Part shown: positions 1-10,342 of the stretch, piece by piece
How positions within the stretch are numbered: the stretch's first letter is position 1
Layout: every line of letters begins with the position of its first letter
Origin: Rhodothermales bacterium
Lineage (GTDB): Bacteria; Bacteroidota; Rhodothermia; Rhodothermales; UBA10348
Assembly: GCA_030830105.1 (NCBI GenBank)
Contig: JAURNP010000082.1
Span: 1-39,828 of the forward strand
Direction: 5' to 3'
Length of the DNA: 39,828 bases
Program-made: the position numbers and the translations under genes
The notes under the pieces: generated by a model
What the model saw: only the letters and a program-made list of their open reading frames with translations
Database searches by the model: none
Told to the model about the DNA's origin: nothing

Positions 1-105
1 GAAAGTGGGTGAGTCACCATCCGGTAGTATTGAAGGCCGAATGCTTCCGGTTCTTGTTCTTGACCTTTCTCATCCTTTAGTCCTTCCGATATCCTGAAGT
101 ACTCA

Positions 106-630
106 TTGCTTGATCAGAGGCTGCGTGCTGCGGTAGCCCAGATGTTCAAGGAGACGTTTACGGCTTTGGAAAGTGCGGAAGAAGGAGCACTGATCGCAAG
201 ACTCACGCTGGAGCTGGCAGGGCTCTCAGAGGGTCCCGATGTATTCGGGTATGTTGCTTTGGACCATGATCGGATTGCAGGAGCCATTTTCATGAGTCGC
301 TTGCGTACAGGCGATGAAGATGATCTTTTTTTGCTCTCGCCGTTAGGGGTTCATCCGGACTATCAACGCCAAGGAGTCGGTAGAGCGCTCATTTCGGCGG
401 GTTTTGACAGTCTCCGTCAAATGGATATCGCTGTGTGTGTGAGCTACGGCGATCCTGACTATAACCCTGCTAGTGGTTTTGACTCCGTGAGTGAGGATGT
501 CATCCCTACACCACACGCCCTCTCCATGCCATTCGGTTGGATCGTAGCCTCCATGGATGGGAAAGAGGTACGACCCGTTTCGAGCCCCACCCGATGCGTT
601 GCTACGTTTGATGACCCTTCTCTGTGGTAG
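106..630 (+). CDS. GNAT-family N-acetyltransferase (YhbS-like)
   Basis: This is a GCN5-related N-acetyltransferase, which moves an acetyl group from acetyl-CoA to an amine; its substrate cannot be read from sequence. The acetyl-CoA pyrophosphate loop is visible near residues 87-96 as QRQGVGRAL, preceded by the usual beta-strand ending in GVHPDYQ. The layout (DRIAGAIFMSRL, then LSPLGVHPDYQRQGVG, then a YGDPDYNPASGF segment) resembles the YhbS-like subgroup. The frame opens with TTG at 106; an ATG at 142 is an alternative start and would remove 12 residues without touching the core. There is no strong Shine-Dalgarno at either, and an in-frame stop at 61-63 excludes a longer protein. The gene is convergent with xylB, whose stop lies 59 bp beyond this one. 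Confidence 0.82.
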   Translation: MLDQRLRAAVAQMFKETFTALESAEEGALIARLTLELAGLSEGPDVFGYVALDHDRIAGAIFMSRLRTGDEDDLFLLSPLGVHPDYQRQGVGRALISAGFDSLRQMDIAVCVSYGDPDYNPASGFDSVSEDVIPTPHALSMPFGWIVASMDGKEVRPVSSPTRCVATFDDPSLW

Positions 631-688
631 GGCGGTCGGTCCGGGATCGCATACGTTCGGTCCCGTAACGCACACTGTCGATCAACTC

Positions 689-2158
689 TCAGGCGCCGTT
701 TATTGCGGGGTACAAGGACCTGAATCGATCGTAAGCCTGGCCGTACTGCAAGGTCCGATGTGCATCGGGGAGAATGGGGGAGCCTGTGCGGACAGTCTGG
801 CCGACGGCTTCGGTGACACTGCCCCAGACTCCCGCTCCAACTCCCGCCAAGATGGCAGCGCCGAAGGCAGCTCCTTCTGTGGTTTGGACCGGCTCAAGAG
901 GCGTACCAAGGATATCCGCCAGCATCTGACTCCAAATGGGGCTTTTCAGCGCGCCTCCGCTTGCTCTCATTGATTGCGGAGCACTTACACCGCATTCCAT
1001 GAGCAATCGCTGATTATCCAACAGGCCGAACCCTACTCCTTCGAGCACAGAGCGGGTCACGTGGCCGCGACCATGGGCGAGTGTCAGGCCGACGAATGCG
1101 CCGCGGGCATGCGGATTGGCATGCGGAGTCCGCTCTCCACTCAGATACGGCAGGAACGTCAATTCCTCGCAGCCAATGGGGACGGAGGCTGCTTCGGCTA
1201 CGAGGTGATCGAACGAGACATTTCCGGCAAACGTGTCGCGATACCATTGCAATGAACCTGCAGCCGAAAGCATGACGCCCATCACATGCCATAAACCCGG
1301 AACGGCATGCGGGAAGGCATGCATGTTGCCCCTCGGATCCGTCACTGGCTGTGTGCATGGTGCGAATACGACGCCGGACGTTCCGATAGTCAGGGCGTGC
1401 ACGGAAGGAGAAACGGCGCCGACCCCAACTGCCTGAGCAGCCTGATCGCCTCCACCGGCAACAACAGGCGTGCCAGACGCCAAGCCCGTCTCTTGGGTAG
1501 CCTCTGTGTGGATGATCCCGGTAGTTTCGGTTCCTTCATGAGTGGGAGGAAGCCAGGCGGATGGGATTTCCAGGAGCTCGAGTAAATCATTACTCCAGGT
1601 TCGGGAAGCCAGATTGAGTAGTAGTGTGCCGCCGGCACCGGCACGATCCGTCCCAAACACTCCGGTCAGTCGATAGCGGATGTAATCCTTCGCAGGCAGC
1701 ACCTGGGCAACGCGTTCGAAGTTCTGGGGCTCGTTGTTTCGCACCCACAGCAGCTTTGGGGCGGTAAATCCGGGAAAAGCATCGTTTCCGCTGATTCTGA
1801 CGAGTTCGGCAAGTCCAATACGTTCTCTGATGTATTCGCACTCAGCACTCGAGCGCTGGTCATTCCATAGAATTGCCGGGCGTATCACGCTGCCCTCGGC
1901 ATCCAGCAAGACCAGTCCGTGCATTTGCCCAGTCAGTCCGATTGAACGGATTTCCGAAGCGTCGATTTGTGCCTCTGACAGCACCGCTTGAATGGCCTTG
2001 CACGTTGCTGACCACCAGTCCTCCGGATCTTGTTCGCTCCAAAGAGGTCGCGGAGTGGAAAGCTCATGGGAGGAACTTGCTACCGCTTTAACTTCACCGT
2101 CGGGACCCAGAAGCAATGCTTTGCTGGCCGTAGTCGAGACGTCTATTCCAAGGATCAT
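689..2158 (-). CDS. xylB: Xylulokinase (FGGY carbohydrate kinase)
   Basis: This kinase phosphorylates D-xylulose to D-xylulose 5-phosphate with ATP, feeding xylose carbon into the pentose phosphate pathway in the cytoplasm. The 489-residue length is normal for XylB. The N-terminal FGGY fold starts with GIDVSTTASKALL (residues 4-16). The xylulokinase-typical GQMHGLVLLD sits at 77-86 and ILWNDQR at 96-102. The catalytic aspartate is probably D238 in GGGDQAAQAVG, matching E. coli XylB D233 in context. A C-terminal ASGGALKSPIWSQMLADI segment fits the ATP-binding half. No xylose isomerase gene is visible nearby. The gene lies 48 bp downstream of the membrane-anchored winged-helix regulator gene on the same strand, so the two may be co-transcribed. 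Related FGGY kinases for other sugars remain possible, but the motif set favours xylulose. Confidence 0.9.
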   Translation of the reverse strand: MILGIDVSTTASKALLLGPDGEVKAVASSSHELSTPRPLWSEQDPEDWWSATCKAIQAVLSEAQIDASEIRSIGLTGQMHGLVLLDAEGSVIRPAILWNDQRSSAECEYIRERIGLAELVRISGNDAFPGFTAPKLLWVRNNEPQNFERVAQVLPAKDYIRYRLTGVFGTDRAGAGGTLLLNLASRTWSNDLLELLEIPSAWLPPTHEGTETTGIIHTEATQETGLASGTPVVAGGGDQAAQAVGVGAVSPSVHALTIGTSGVVFAPCTQPVTDPRGNMHAFPHAVPGLWHVMGVMLSAAGSLQWYRDTFAGNVSFDHLVAEAASVPIGCEELTFLPYLSGERTPHANPHARGAFVGLTLAHGRGHVTRSVLEGVGFGLLDNQRLLMECGVSAPQSMRASGGALKSPIWSQMLADILGTPLEPVQTTEGAAFGAAILAGVGAGVWGSVTEAVGQTVRTGSPILPDAHRTLQYGQAYDRFRSLYPAINGA

Positions 2159-2206
2159 GAAGCGAGTTGGTGTCTTTCGATGATGAAGCGGAGGGCGGCG
2201 GCGAGG

Positions 2207-3316
2207 TCATGGGTTACCAACTATTCGTCGGATCCAGCCCCAGGTTCCGACAAGGCAGGCACCGAAAATGAGTCCCTCCATACCAGCCAGTGCAGCTTCA
2301 GCCCATTGACCGTCGTCTAGTTGCCCGAACATTAGGACCAGCGCACCCATCTCCAACCGGGAGTCGCTGAATGAATCAGCCAGCGATCGCAAGCTCCCTC
2401 CCATCAAGTGCCCACCAGCGAGAGAAATGAAAACGCCCGTTAAGCCTGACATGATACCGGCCCCCAACGAGCCAGCCATTCGAACGCTTGTACGAGGACC
2501 TTGCAGAAGGCGTTCTCCCAACAACATGCCGCCGGCGATGGCTGCTCCAAGGGCAGCTCCTTCCATGCCACCGGTCATGTCTTCAGGAGCGTGTCCAAAC
2601 AAAAGATTGAACGCGTCCAGTCCAAGCATCTTGGCAGAGGCTCCAAAAAACATGCTGCTCAAGACGCATCCCATCACCAACCAGAGCGCTCGTGATTGTC
2701 CCGAACGCTGAGAAATCATCCACCCAGCTGTAAAACCAGCTCCCATTCCTGCCCCACCAGCCGTACCAACTAGGACATTCAACGCGATGAGCACCAGCAG
2801 GGTTGAAAGTGTGCCGATGCCGGCCCCTGGGGAAGACAATCCGAATCCGTAGAGTAACCCACCCATCAAACCAGCGAGTGCACCACCTGCGCTCCAGGCA
2901 CCCCACCAGGCGAGCAACGTGCCGATACGAGATCTGATACCGCTATCGAGTTTCGGAAAGTCTTCCGTGGGCGAGTTGGCGATTGCTATATCAGCATTCC
3001 GGGTTACGCTTGCTATGAATCGATATCCGTGACGAGGTACGGTCTGAATGAAGCGCGGATTTCCGGCGTCATCATCAAGCAGGTGACGAAGCTCCTTGAT
3101 GCACTGGGACAATGCATTGTCGCTTACTACGACGTCCTGCCAGACGATGTCGAAAAAGTGATCTTTTTCAACCAGCTGAGGACTGCGATCAACCAGCAAT
3201 GTGAGCGCGTCCAGATAGCGGGCGCTCACGTCAACTCGCTCGGTGCCCTTCCAAAGCTGTCGATCTACGGTATCGAGCGTGAAAGAGCCGAATTGGTAGC
3301 GATCAGAGGAAGTCAC
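2207..3316 (-). CDS. Winged-helix (OmpR/CadC-type) regulator fused to a multi-pass membrane domain
   Basis: Residues 1-105 form a DNA-binding winged helix of the OmpR/PhoB C-terminal type, ending in the typical IQTVPRHGYRFIASV wing and strand. A linker of about 30 residues is followed by roughly 230 residues rich in Gly and Ala with about six hydrophobic stretches (for example around 134-160, 165-200, 208-228, 243-262, 278-302 and 335-362). CadC/ToxR-type regulators usually carry one membrane helix and a periplasmic sensor, so this multi-pass Gly-rich C-terminus is unusual. The natural inference is a membrane-bound transcription factor sensing something in or across the inner membrane. It precedes xylB on the same strand by 48 bp and is divergent from the small membrane-protein genes at 3482-4155. 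The ligand and targets are unknown. Confidence 0.8.
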   Translation of the reverse strand: MTSSDRYQFGSFTLDTVDRQLWKGTERVDVSARYLDALTLLVDRSPQLVEKDHFFDIVWQDVVVSDNALSQCIKELRHLLDDDAGNPRFIQTVPRHGYRFIASVTRNADIAIANSPTEDFPKLDSGIRSRIGTLLAWWGAWSAGGALAGLMGGLLYGFGLSSPGAGIGTLSTLLVLIALNVLVGTAGGAGMGAGFTAGWMISQRSGQSRALWLVMGCVLSSMFFGASAKMLGLDAFNLLFGHAPEDMTGGMEGAALGAAIAGGMLLGERLLQGPRTSVRMAGSLGAGIMSGLTGVFISLAGGHLMGGSLRSLADSFSDSRLEMGALVLMFGQLDDGQWAEAALAGMEGLIFGACLVGTWGWIRRIVGNP

Positions 3317-3481
3317 GGGCTTTTTTCCTAGTTGCTCATGAAAAGATCAGACAATGCTCAAGGCGCTCATGAGCGGGATCGTAACATTTAGGTCGAGACC
3401 TCGGGTCGCTACGGTGAGCCAGTCCAGCCGGAACCGTTGCGATCGTCGACAACATACGATTTGATAAGACAACGAGACGCC

Positions 3482-3955
3482 ATGCCGCTTTTTCTGGAAT
3501 TCGCCCTGCTCGGACTATTCATGTTCGGGCTGTACGCATCGTTCGGATTCCTAGTCAAACGCGCAGCCGGGAATCCTTCCTATAAATTAGGTTTAGCTCT
3601 TGCTTTGGTCGCAGCGTTCATGCTGTTCTGGGTAAACGGAGCAGTTGGCGTTATCGGCTCTGAAAATAATGATGCCAACATGTCCTACTTCGTTCTCGTG
3701 CTAATGGTCTTTCTTGGTTCGATCGCGTCACGCTTCCGCGCCGGTGGACTGCGAATTGTCATGGCAGTAGCCGCCATCGCCATGGTGATAATTGCAACGG
3801 CTGCTCTCGGATTTTCGATGGGTGTGAACGGGCCGATATGGCCGTGGGATGTAGTCTGGATCACAGTGTTCTTTTTTGCACTCTGGTCGCTTTCAGCCTG
3901 GTTTTTCCATCAGGTCACCTTAGAAACCGAAGGTCAAACCAGTTCCGATCCATAA
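3482..3955 (+). CDS. Hypothetical multi-pass membrane protein
   Basis: This is a 157-residue protein with about five hydrophobic segments: LEFALLGLFMFGLYASFGFLV near the N-terminus, LGLALALVAAFMLFWVNGAVG, YFVLVLMVFLGSIA, IVMAVAAIAMVIIATAALGF, and a C-terminal WPWDVVWITVFFFALWSLSAWFF. The ATG at 3482 is preferred over an upstream in-frame TTG at 3437, because the extra 15 residues are polar and the hydrophobic core begins right after this methionine. I do not recognise a characterised family; the pattern resembles small conserved inner-membrane proteins annotated only as hypothetical. A 60-residue membrane protein follows 17 bp later on the same strand, so the two are probably one transcription unit. 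Confidence 0.72.
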   Translation: MPLFLEFALLGLFMFGLYASFGFLVKRAAGNPSYKLGLALALVAAFMLFWVNGAVGVIGSENNDANMSYFVLVLMVFLGSIASRFRAGGLRIVMAVAAIAMVIIATAALGFSMGVNGPIWPWDVVWITVFFFALWSLSAWFFHQVTLETEGQTSSDP

Positions 3956-3972
3956 ATTAGCGGAGGTACGAC

Positions 3973-4155
3973 ATGAGCAAGACTGAATTCGGATGGAAAA
4001 AGGGGGGCGCATATGCGTTGATGGTCCTGGGAATGCTGCTGATGCTGTACATGATCATCTACGAGGATGAACCTGGCGGTATTCCACTGATCATGATTCT
4101 ACTGGGTAGTGCTTACCTGATCTTGCGCAGATTTCAGCATGACGAAGCAAACTGA
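3973..4155 (+). CDS. Small two-helix membrane protein
   Basis: This is a 60-residue protein with two predicted membrane segments, roughly residues 12-28 (GAYALMVLGMLLMLYMII) and 37-51 (IPLIMILLGSAYLIL), joined by the acidic loop YEDEPGG and ending in a charged tail. A good Shine-Dalgarno, GGAGG at 3961-3965, lies 7 bp before the ATG, which supports a real gene despite its size. It begins 17 bp after the membrane protein at 3482 and is probably co-transcribed with it. The function is not recognisable. Confidence 0.65.
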   Translation: MSKTEFGWKKGGAYALMVLGMLLMLYMIIYEDEPGGIPLIMILLGSAYLILRRFQHDEAN

Positions 4156-4307
4156 AATTTGATGGTCGAACTGGTATCCTGGATTGACTTCAAGAGGGGA
4201 CATTCAATGCGTGAATCTTCCGCAATAATCAGGCGCTTTGTTTGACGGAAGAAGACCAGGTGTCGATCATGCTCATCTGAATATGAATTCCTTCAAAATC
4301 GATCTGA

Positions 4308-6512
<2,205 letters not shown>

Positions 6513-6545
6513 GTCCTTTCCGCGTCATCAGCTTGAGATCCTGGA

Positions 6546-6580
6546 GACGTGGCGGTTGTACGATGGGCAACCGCCATGTT
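6546..6580 (+). terminator. Hairpin terminator after katG
   Basis: The arms TGGCGGTTG (6550-6558) and CAACCGCCA (6568-6576) pair perfectly over 9 bp with a 9-nt loop. With G-U pairs the stem extends to 13 bp (6546-6558 with 6568-6580). The following bases are only moderately T-rich, so it may be leaky or act mainly to stabilise the katG 3-prime end. Confidence 0.65.
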
Positions 6581-6607
6581 GTTTGCTCCTGACCTTCCAA
6601 TAGGTAA

Positions 6608-7150
6608 ATGCACAACTTGGATTCTGAACCTGACATGATCGCCACCTTCCGCAGCGAGTTTGCACGCTGCAACACCTATCTCAACGGCGTTCTAGATCAG
6701 ATCGACGATGACACCCTGAATCGGTTGCCGGTGGAAGGGGGGAATTCCATTGCCATGCTCGTGCGGCATCTATATGGGAATATCCGGTCGCGATTCACCG
6801 ATTTTCTGGACAGCGATGGCGAAAAGTCGTGGCGTGAACGGGAAAATGAGTTCGCTCGTGTAGCCATCGATGAACCGGAAGCTCGGCGTCTGTGGGCCGA
6901 AGCATGGGACCTGCTGGATGAAACGCTTGCTAGCCTCAAGCATGAGGATCTGGATCGCGAAGTAGTCATTCGCGGACAGGTTCTTACGGTACGCGCGGCA
7001 CTTCTTCGCAGTCTCGCGCATATCAGCTACCACGTTGGGCAGATGGTTGTAATGGCGCGCGCGGGAGTGGCCGATTCTTGGTCGTTCATGAGTATCCCTC
7101 TAGGGGGTACGGCCGCCTACAATCAGAACCCAACCAAAGAGCGGGGATGA
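6608..7150 (+). CDS. DinB-like / DUF1572 family protein
   Basis: This 180-residue protein looks like a DinB-type four-helix bundle (DUF1572). The three histidines expected to bind a divalent metal are visible as H54 (VRHLYGN) and H138 and H142 (SLAHISYHVGQMV). Family members include thiol-dependent enzymes acting with bacillithiol-type or related thiols and many proteins of unknown function; nothing here fixes the substrate. It starts 28 bp after the katG terminator and ends 40 bp before ppc, so it may share a transcript with ppc. An in-frame ATG nine codons in, at 6635, is an alternative start. Confidence 0.8.
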   Translation: MHNLDSEPDMIATFRSEFARCNTYLNGVLDQIDDDTLNRLPVEGGNSIAMLVRHLYGNIRSRFTDFLDSDGEKSWRERENEFARVAIDEPEARRLWAEAWDLLDETLASLKHEDLDREVVIRGQVLTVRAALLRSLAHISYHVGQMVVMARAGVADSWSFMSIPLGGTAAYNQNPTKERG

Positions 7151-7190
7151 TCCCGTCTCCTCAATAGCCCACTCACGTAATCATTCTAGC

Positions 7191-9737
7191 ATGCCCTCCA
7201 TTTCAGAAGCTTTCCGGCAATATGTGCATGAACCGTTTCTGATGTTCAGTACGTTGTTGCTGAATCTTCCTTTCGAGGGTATCCAGAATACGGGCGAACG
7301 CTTGCCACTGCTATTGCATGCCTGCGAAGATGGTCTTGAGCGGGGAGACGAGCCGTCCGCGATCATGAATCGTTTCTTTCGTGAGACGCTTCAATTGGAG
7401 GACGAATCGCAGCAGATCGATTTCATGTTCAAGGTCGTTCAGTACGTTGAGCGCCAGGTCGTTCTGTTTGACAGTGTTGAAGAGGCTGCAGCCGAGAAGA
7501 TCGGGAGCCGTGATGGCAGCCAGCTCCTGCGCCTGATCCGGAATGACGAGACGGGAGCATATGGTGAGGCGCTCCGGCAATTTCGGGGCCGCATCGTTTT
7601 TACTGCCCATCCGACTCAATTCTACCCGCCGCAGGTGCTGGGCATCATCAACCGCTTGCGTCGGTTCATTGAGCGAGGAGATCGTCGTCGGATGACGGCC
7701 ACTCTGCAGCAGCTGGGTATGACCTCGCTCTTGTCCTCGCGCAAGCCCACACCGCTGGATGAAGCTCATAACATCATCCACTTGATGCGCGAGCACCACT
7801 ACGATGCGGCAGCGCGACTGTATGGCGAGATCAAGGCAGCGACGGGCGATGCGTCATTTGACAATGATCGACTGATCGAACTCGGGTTCTGGCCTGGTGG
7901 AGACCGAGATGGTAACCCCTTTGTGACGGCTGAGATTACGCGTAAAGTTGCAGAGGAGCTGCGCTTGGCCATCATCAAGTGCTATAACCGGGACGTAAAG
8001 CGGCTGGAGGCGAAATTGACCTTCAAGGGCGTACTCGATCGCGTGTCTGCATTGCGTGCAACGATTTATGCTGCGCTTTTCGACTCAGAAGCGCGAATCG
8101 ATCCAATGGATTTGCTGGATCGTCTTCATCACATTCGGGATTACGTCTGCGAGCATTACGAAGGACTCTATGTCGATGAGATTGATCTGTTCATGGACAA
8201 GGTGCGCCTGTTTGGGGCCCATTTTGCATCCATGGATATTCGTCAACACCATCGAATCCACAAGGAGGCCGTTACGGCCGTTCTGAAGGCCAATGGGTTG
8301 ATTTCCAAACGTCTCGACGAGTTGACAGACTCGAATCTGCAACGCATTCTTCTGGAAGAGTCACTCTCGTTAGATACGTTGGATCTGGACTCGCTGGATC
8401 CGGTAGTGGCAGATACGTTCACGACGCTAAGCCTCATCCCTCAGATCCAGGACCGCAATGGTGAACGAGGATGCAATCGGTACATCATCTCGAATGCAGA
8501 TGATGCGTGGTCCATACTGTTTGTATTCGGGTTGGCACGATGGTGTCAGGGGAGTGACGAACCGGCGCTGGATATCATCCCGCTGTTTGAAACCGTGAAG
8601 GGGATGGACGCTGCAGCCGACGTCATGCGTTCCCTTTTTGCGCAACCGGTTTACCGGGCCCAAGTCAGCCGCCGATCCGGACGACAGACCATCATGTTGG
8701 GCTTCTCCGACGGGACGAAAGATGGTGGTTACCTCAAAGCGAATTGGGCGATCCACCAGACGAAAGAGGCGCTTACAGCGGTATGTCGCGAGGCCGACGT
8801 CGAGGTCGTCTTTTTTGACGGACGTGGTGGACCGCCAGCGCGTGGGGGAGGATCAACCAATCGATTCTATGCTTCACAAGGGCCGGCCATTGCGCGGCAT
8901 GCATTGGAACTGACCATTCAGGGGCAGGTGATCACCAGCATGTATGGTACGCCCCACCTGTTTTCCAGGAATCTCGAAGAACTGATCCAGGCTGGAATTG
9001 GCGGGGGAGCGCCGGGCACAATCTCACCAGAAATGTCGGAAGTGGATATTCCTGGGCCAGATCGGCAGTTGTTGGAAGAATTGGCTGACGAAGCCTACAA
9101 GGCATATGAGGCGTTGAAGGAGCATCCCCAATTTGTGCCGTACCTGGAGTGTATGAGCACGCTCCGATTCTATTCCAAGGTCAACATCGGTAGCCGACCG
9201 GTGTCTAGAGGCTCATCTGAAAAGCTCGTTTTTGAAGACCTGCGTGCTATTCCCTTCGTTGGATCGTGGAGTCAGCTCAAACAGAATGTGCCCGGTTATT
9301 TCGGACTTGGCACCGCCCTTGGCCAGCTTGAACAAGCAGGAAGACTCGATGAGGCGGCCCGGCTCTTCCGCGACGTGCCTTTTTTCAAGACGCTGGTTCT
9401 GAACAGCATGATGTCGCTCTCGAAATGCAATTTCCAGCTTACCGCCTATATGGAGGAGGACCCGGAATTCGGGTCAATCTGGCGAGAAATCCGAGATGAG
9501 TACCGACGTACAATTTCCGTGCTTCTCGAAATTTCAGGCTACGATGTACTCATGGAGGAAGAAGAGAAATCGCGCCAATCGGTTTCCATCCGTGAGCGGA
9601 TCGTGCTCCCCTTGCTGGTTATTCAGCAGTACGCCCTGCGGCGGCTCAGTACGAATCCTTCGAACAAGGAGATCTTGGAGAAATTGGTCATCCGTACGCT
9701 GTACGGAAATATTAATGCCAGCCGTAATGCGGTTTGA
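7191..9737 (+). CDS. ppc: Phosphoenolpyruvate carboxylase
   Basis: PEP carboxylase makes oxaloacetate from PEP and bicarbonate, replenishing the TCA cycle. The 848-residue length is close to the usual 870-930. The catalytic histidine is H140 in VFTAHPTQ, the same position as E. coli H138. The second signature GGDRDGNP is at 236-243. The mobile catalytic Arg/Gly-rich loop appears around 543-554 as DGRGGPPARGGG. Differences from the textbook enzyme are visible: HPTQ instead of HPTE, DGRGG in place of the usual HGRGG, TIQGQ in place of the usual TEQGE, and a C-terminus ending NASRNAV rather than QNTG. From memory such variants occur in Bacteroidota PEPCs, so I read this as a lineage form, not a dead enzyme. 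It is followed by 147 bp of non-coding sequence and the DoxX pseudogene. Confidence 0.93.
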   Translation: MPSISEAFRQYVHEPFLMFSTLLLNLPFEGIQNTGERLPLLLHACEDGLERGDEPSAIMNRFFRETLQLEDESQQIDFMFKVVQYVERQVVLFDSVEEAAAEKIGSRDGSQLLRLIRNDETGAYGEALRQFRGRIVFTAHPTQFYPPQVLGIINRLRRFIERGDRRRMTATLQQLGMTSLLSSRKPTPLDEAHNIIHLMREHHYDAAARLYGEIKAATGDASFDNDRLIELGFWPGGDRDGNPFVTAEITRKVAEELRLAIIKCYNRDVKRLEAKLTFKGVLDRVSALRATIYAALFDSEARIDPMDLLDRLHHIRDYVCEHYEGLYVDEIDLFMDKVRLFGAHFASMDIRQHHRIHKEAVTAVLKANGLISKRLDELTDSNLQRILLEESLSLDTLDLDSLDPVVADTFTTLSLIPQIQDRNGERGCNRYIISNADDAWSILFVFGLARWCQGSDEPALDIIPLFETVKGMDAAADVMRSLFAQPVYRAQVSRRSGRQTIMLGFSDGTKDGGYLKANWAIHQTKEALTAVCREADVEVVFFDGRGGPPARGGGSTNRFYASQGPAIARHALELTIQGQVITSMYGTPHLFSRNLEELIQAGIGGGAPGTISPEMSEVDIPGPDRQLLEELADEAYKAYEALKEHPQFVPYLECMSTLRFYSKVNIGSRPVSRGSSEKLVFEDLRAIPFVGSWSQLKQNVPGYFGLGTALGQLEQAGRLDEAARLFRDVPFFKTLVLNSMMSLSKCNFQLTAYMEEDPEFGSIWREIRDEYRRTISVLLEISGYDVLMEEEEKSRQSVSIRERIVLPLLVIQQYALRRLSTNPSNKEILEKLVIRTLYGNINASRNAV

Positions 9738-9884
9738 CCTATCGATGAGGCGTCCGGCAATGACGCTAATGCTCCTAGTTGCAAGAAGGCGTCCTCAAGG
9801 CGTGGTACGCCTCGTGACTCGATCGACGTGTCGCTGGCATTCCACCATTCACTTGTAACCCTGTTTTTAACCCATCCCCTCGCC

Positions 9885-10315
9885 ATGAAAGCAGTTTAAA
9901 AACACCTGGATCTTGGACTTCTCATTGCCCGCATCGGAATGGGAGTAGGCTTCATCTATTACCATGGCTGGGACAAACTGATGGGAGGCGTCGAACGTTG
10001 GGAAGGACTCGGAGGGGCGATAGCCCGCTTCGGTCTCGATTTCTGGCTAACATTTTGGGGGTTTATGGCTTTGTTCGCAGAGTCGATCGGAGCCCTCTTC
10101 ATTCTGTTCGGCATCTTGTTCATGCCGATGTAGATCCTGATTGCCATCACCATGTTCGTTGCCTGGACGGGTCACATCATCTCCGGAAATGGAAACCCTG
10201 GTCACTTGTTCAAGAACATGTTGGTCATGTTAGCTTTTGCTTTGACCGGACCGGACCGGGTAAATTCAGCGTCGATGCATGGCTGGCAGCCAGAAAATCG
10301 GACAGCGGTTCCTGA
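9885..10315 (+). pseudogene. DoxX-family membrane protein, inactivated by two stops and a frameshift
   Basis: DoxX proteins are small four-helix inner-membrane proteins linked to redox homeostasis. The frame begins ATG AAA GCA GTT and meets TAA at 9897-9899. It continues with the typical DoxX N-terminus (LGLLIARIGMGVGFIYYHGWDKL) and family-like FWGFMALFAESIGALFILFG, then meets TAG at 10131-10133. It resumes with ILIAITMFVAWTGHI. At 10245-10259 three tandem copies of ACCGG occur. With two copies the frame would read LTGPGKFSVDAWLAARKS and end at TGA 10313-10315; the third copy shifts the frame. Two nonsense changes plus one slippage event in an otherwise continuous homology make this a pseudogene. 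Internal ATGs at 9939 and 10152 could still yield short fragments of unknown relevance. Confidence 0.85.
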
Positions 10316-10342
10316 CCGAGTAGTCTCAGAATCGGCGAGTTT

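Noticed and set aside
557-973. 138-codon plus-strand frame opposite the end of xylB
   Set aside because: It overlaps both the GNAT gene and xylB, and its composition is that of a shadow frame.
9741-9884. Small gene between ppc and the DoxX pseudogene
   Set aside because: Frames on both strands overlap the ppc 3-prime end and lack start signals; only a short AGGCGT/ACGCCT stem at 9798-9812 is visible.
9885-10315. Programmed recoding or stop readthrough in the DoxX gene
   Set aside because: Two different stop codons plus a simple-repeat frameshift are better explained by decay; no recoding signal is visible.
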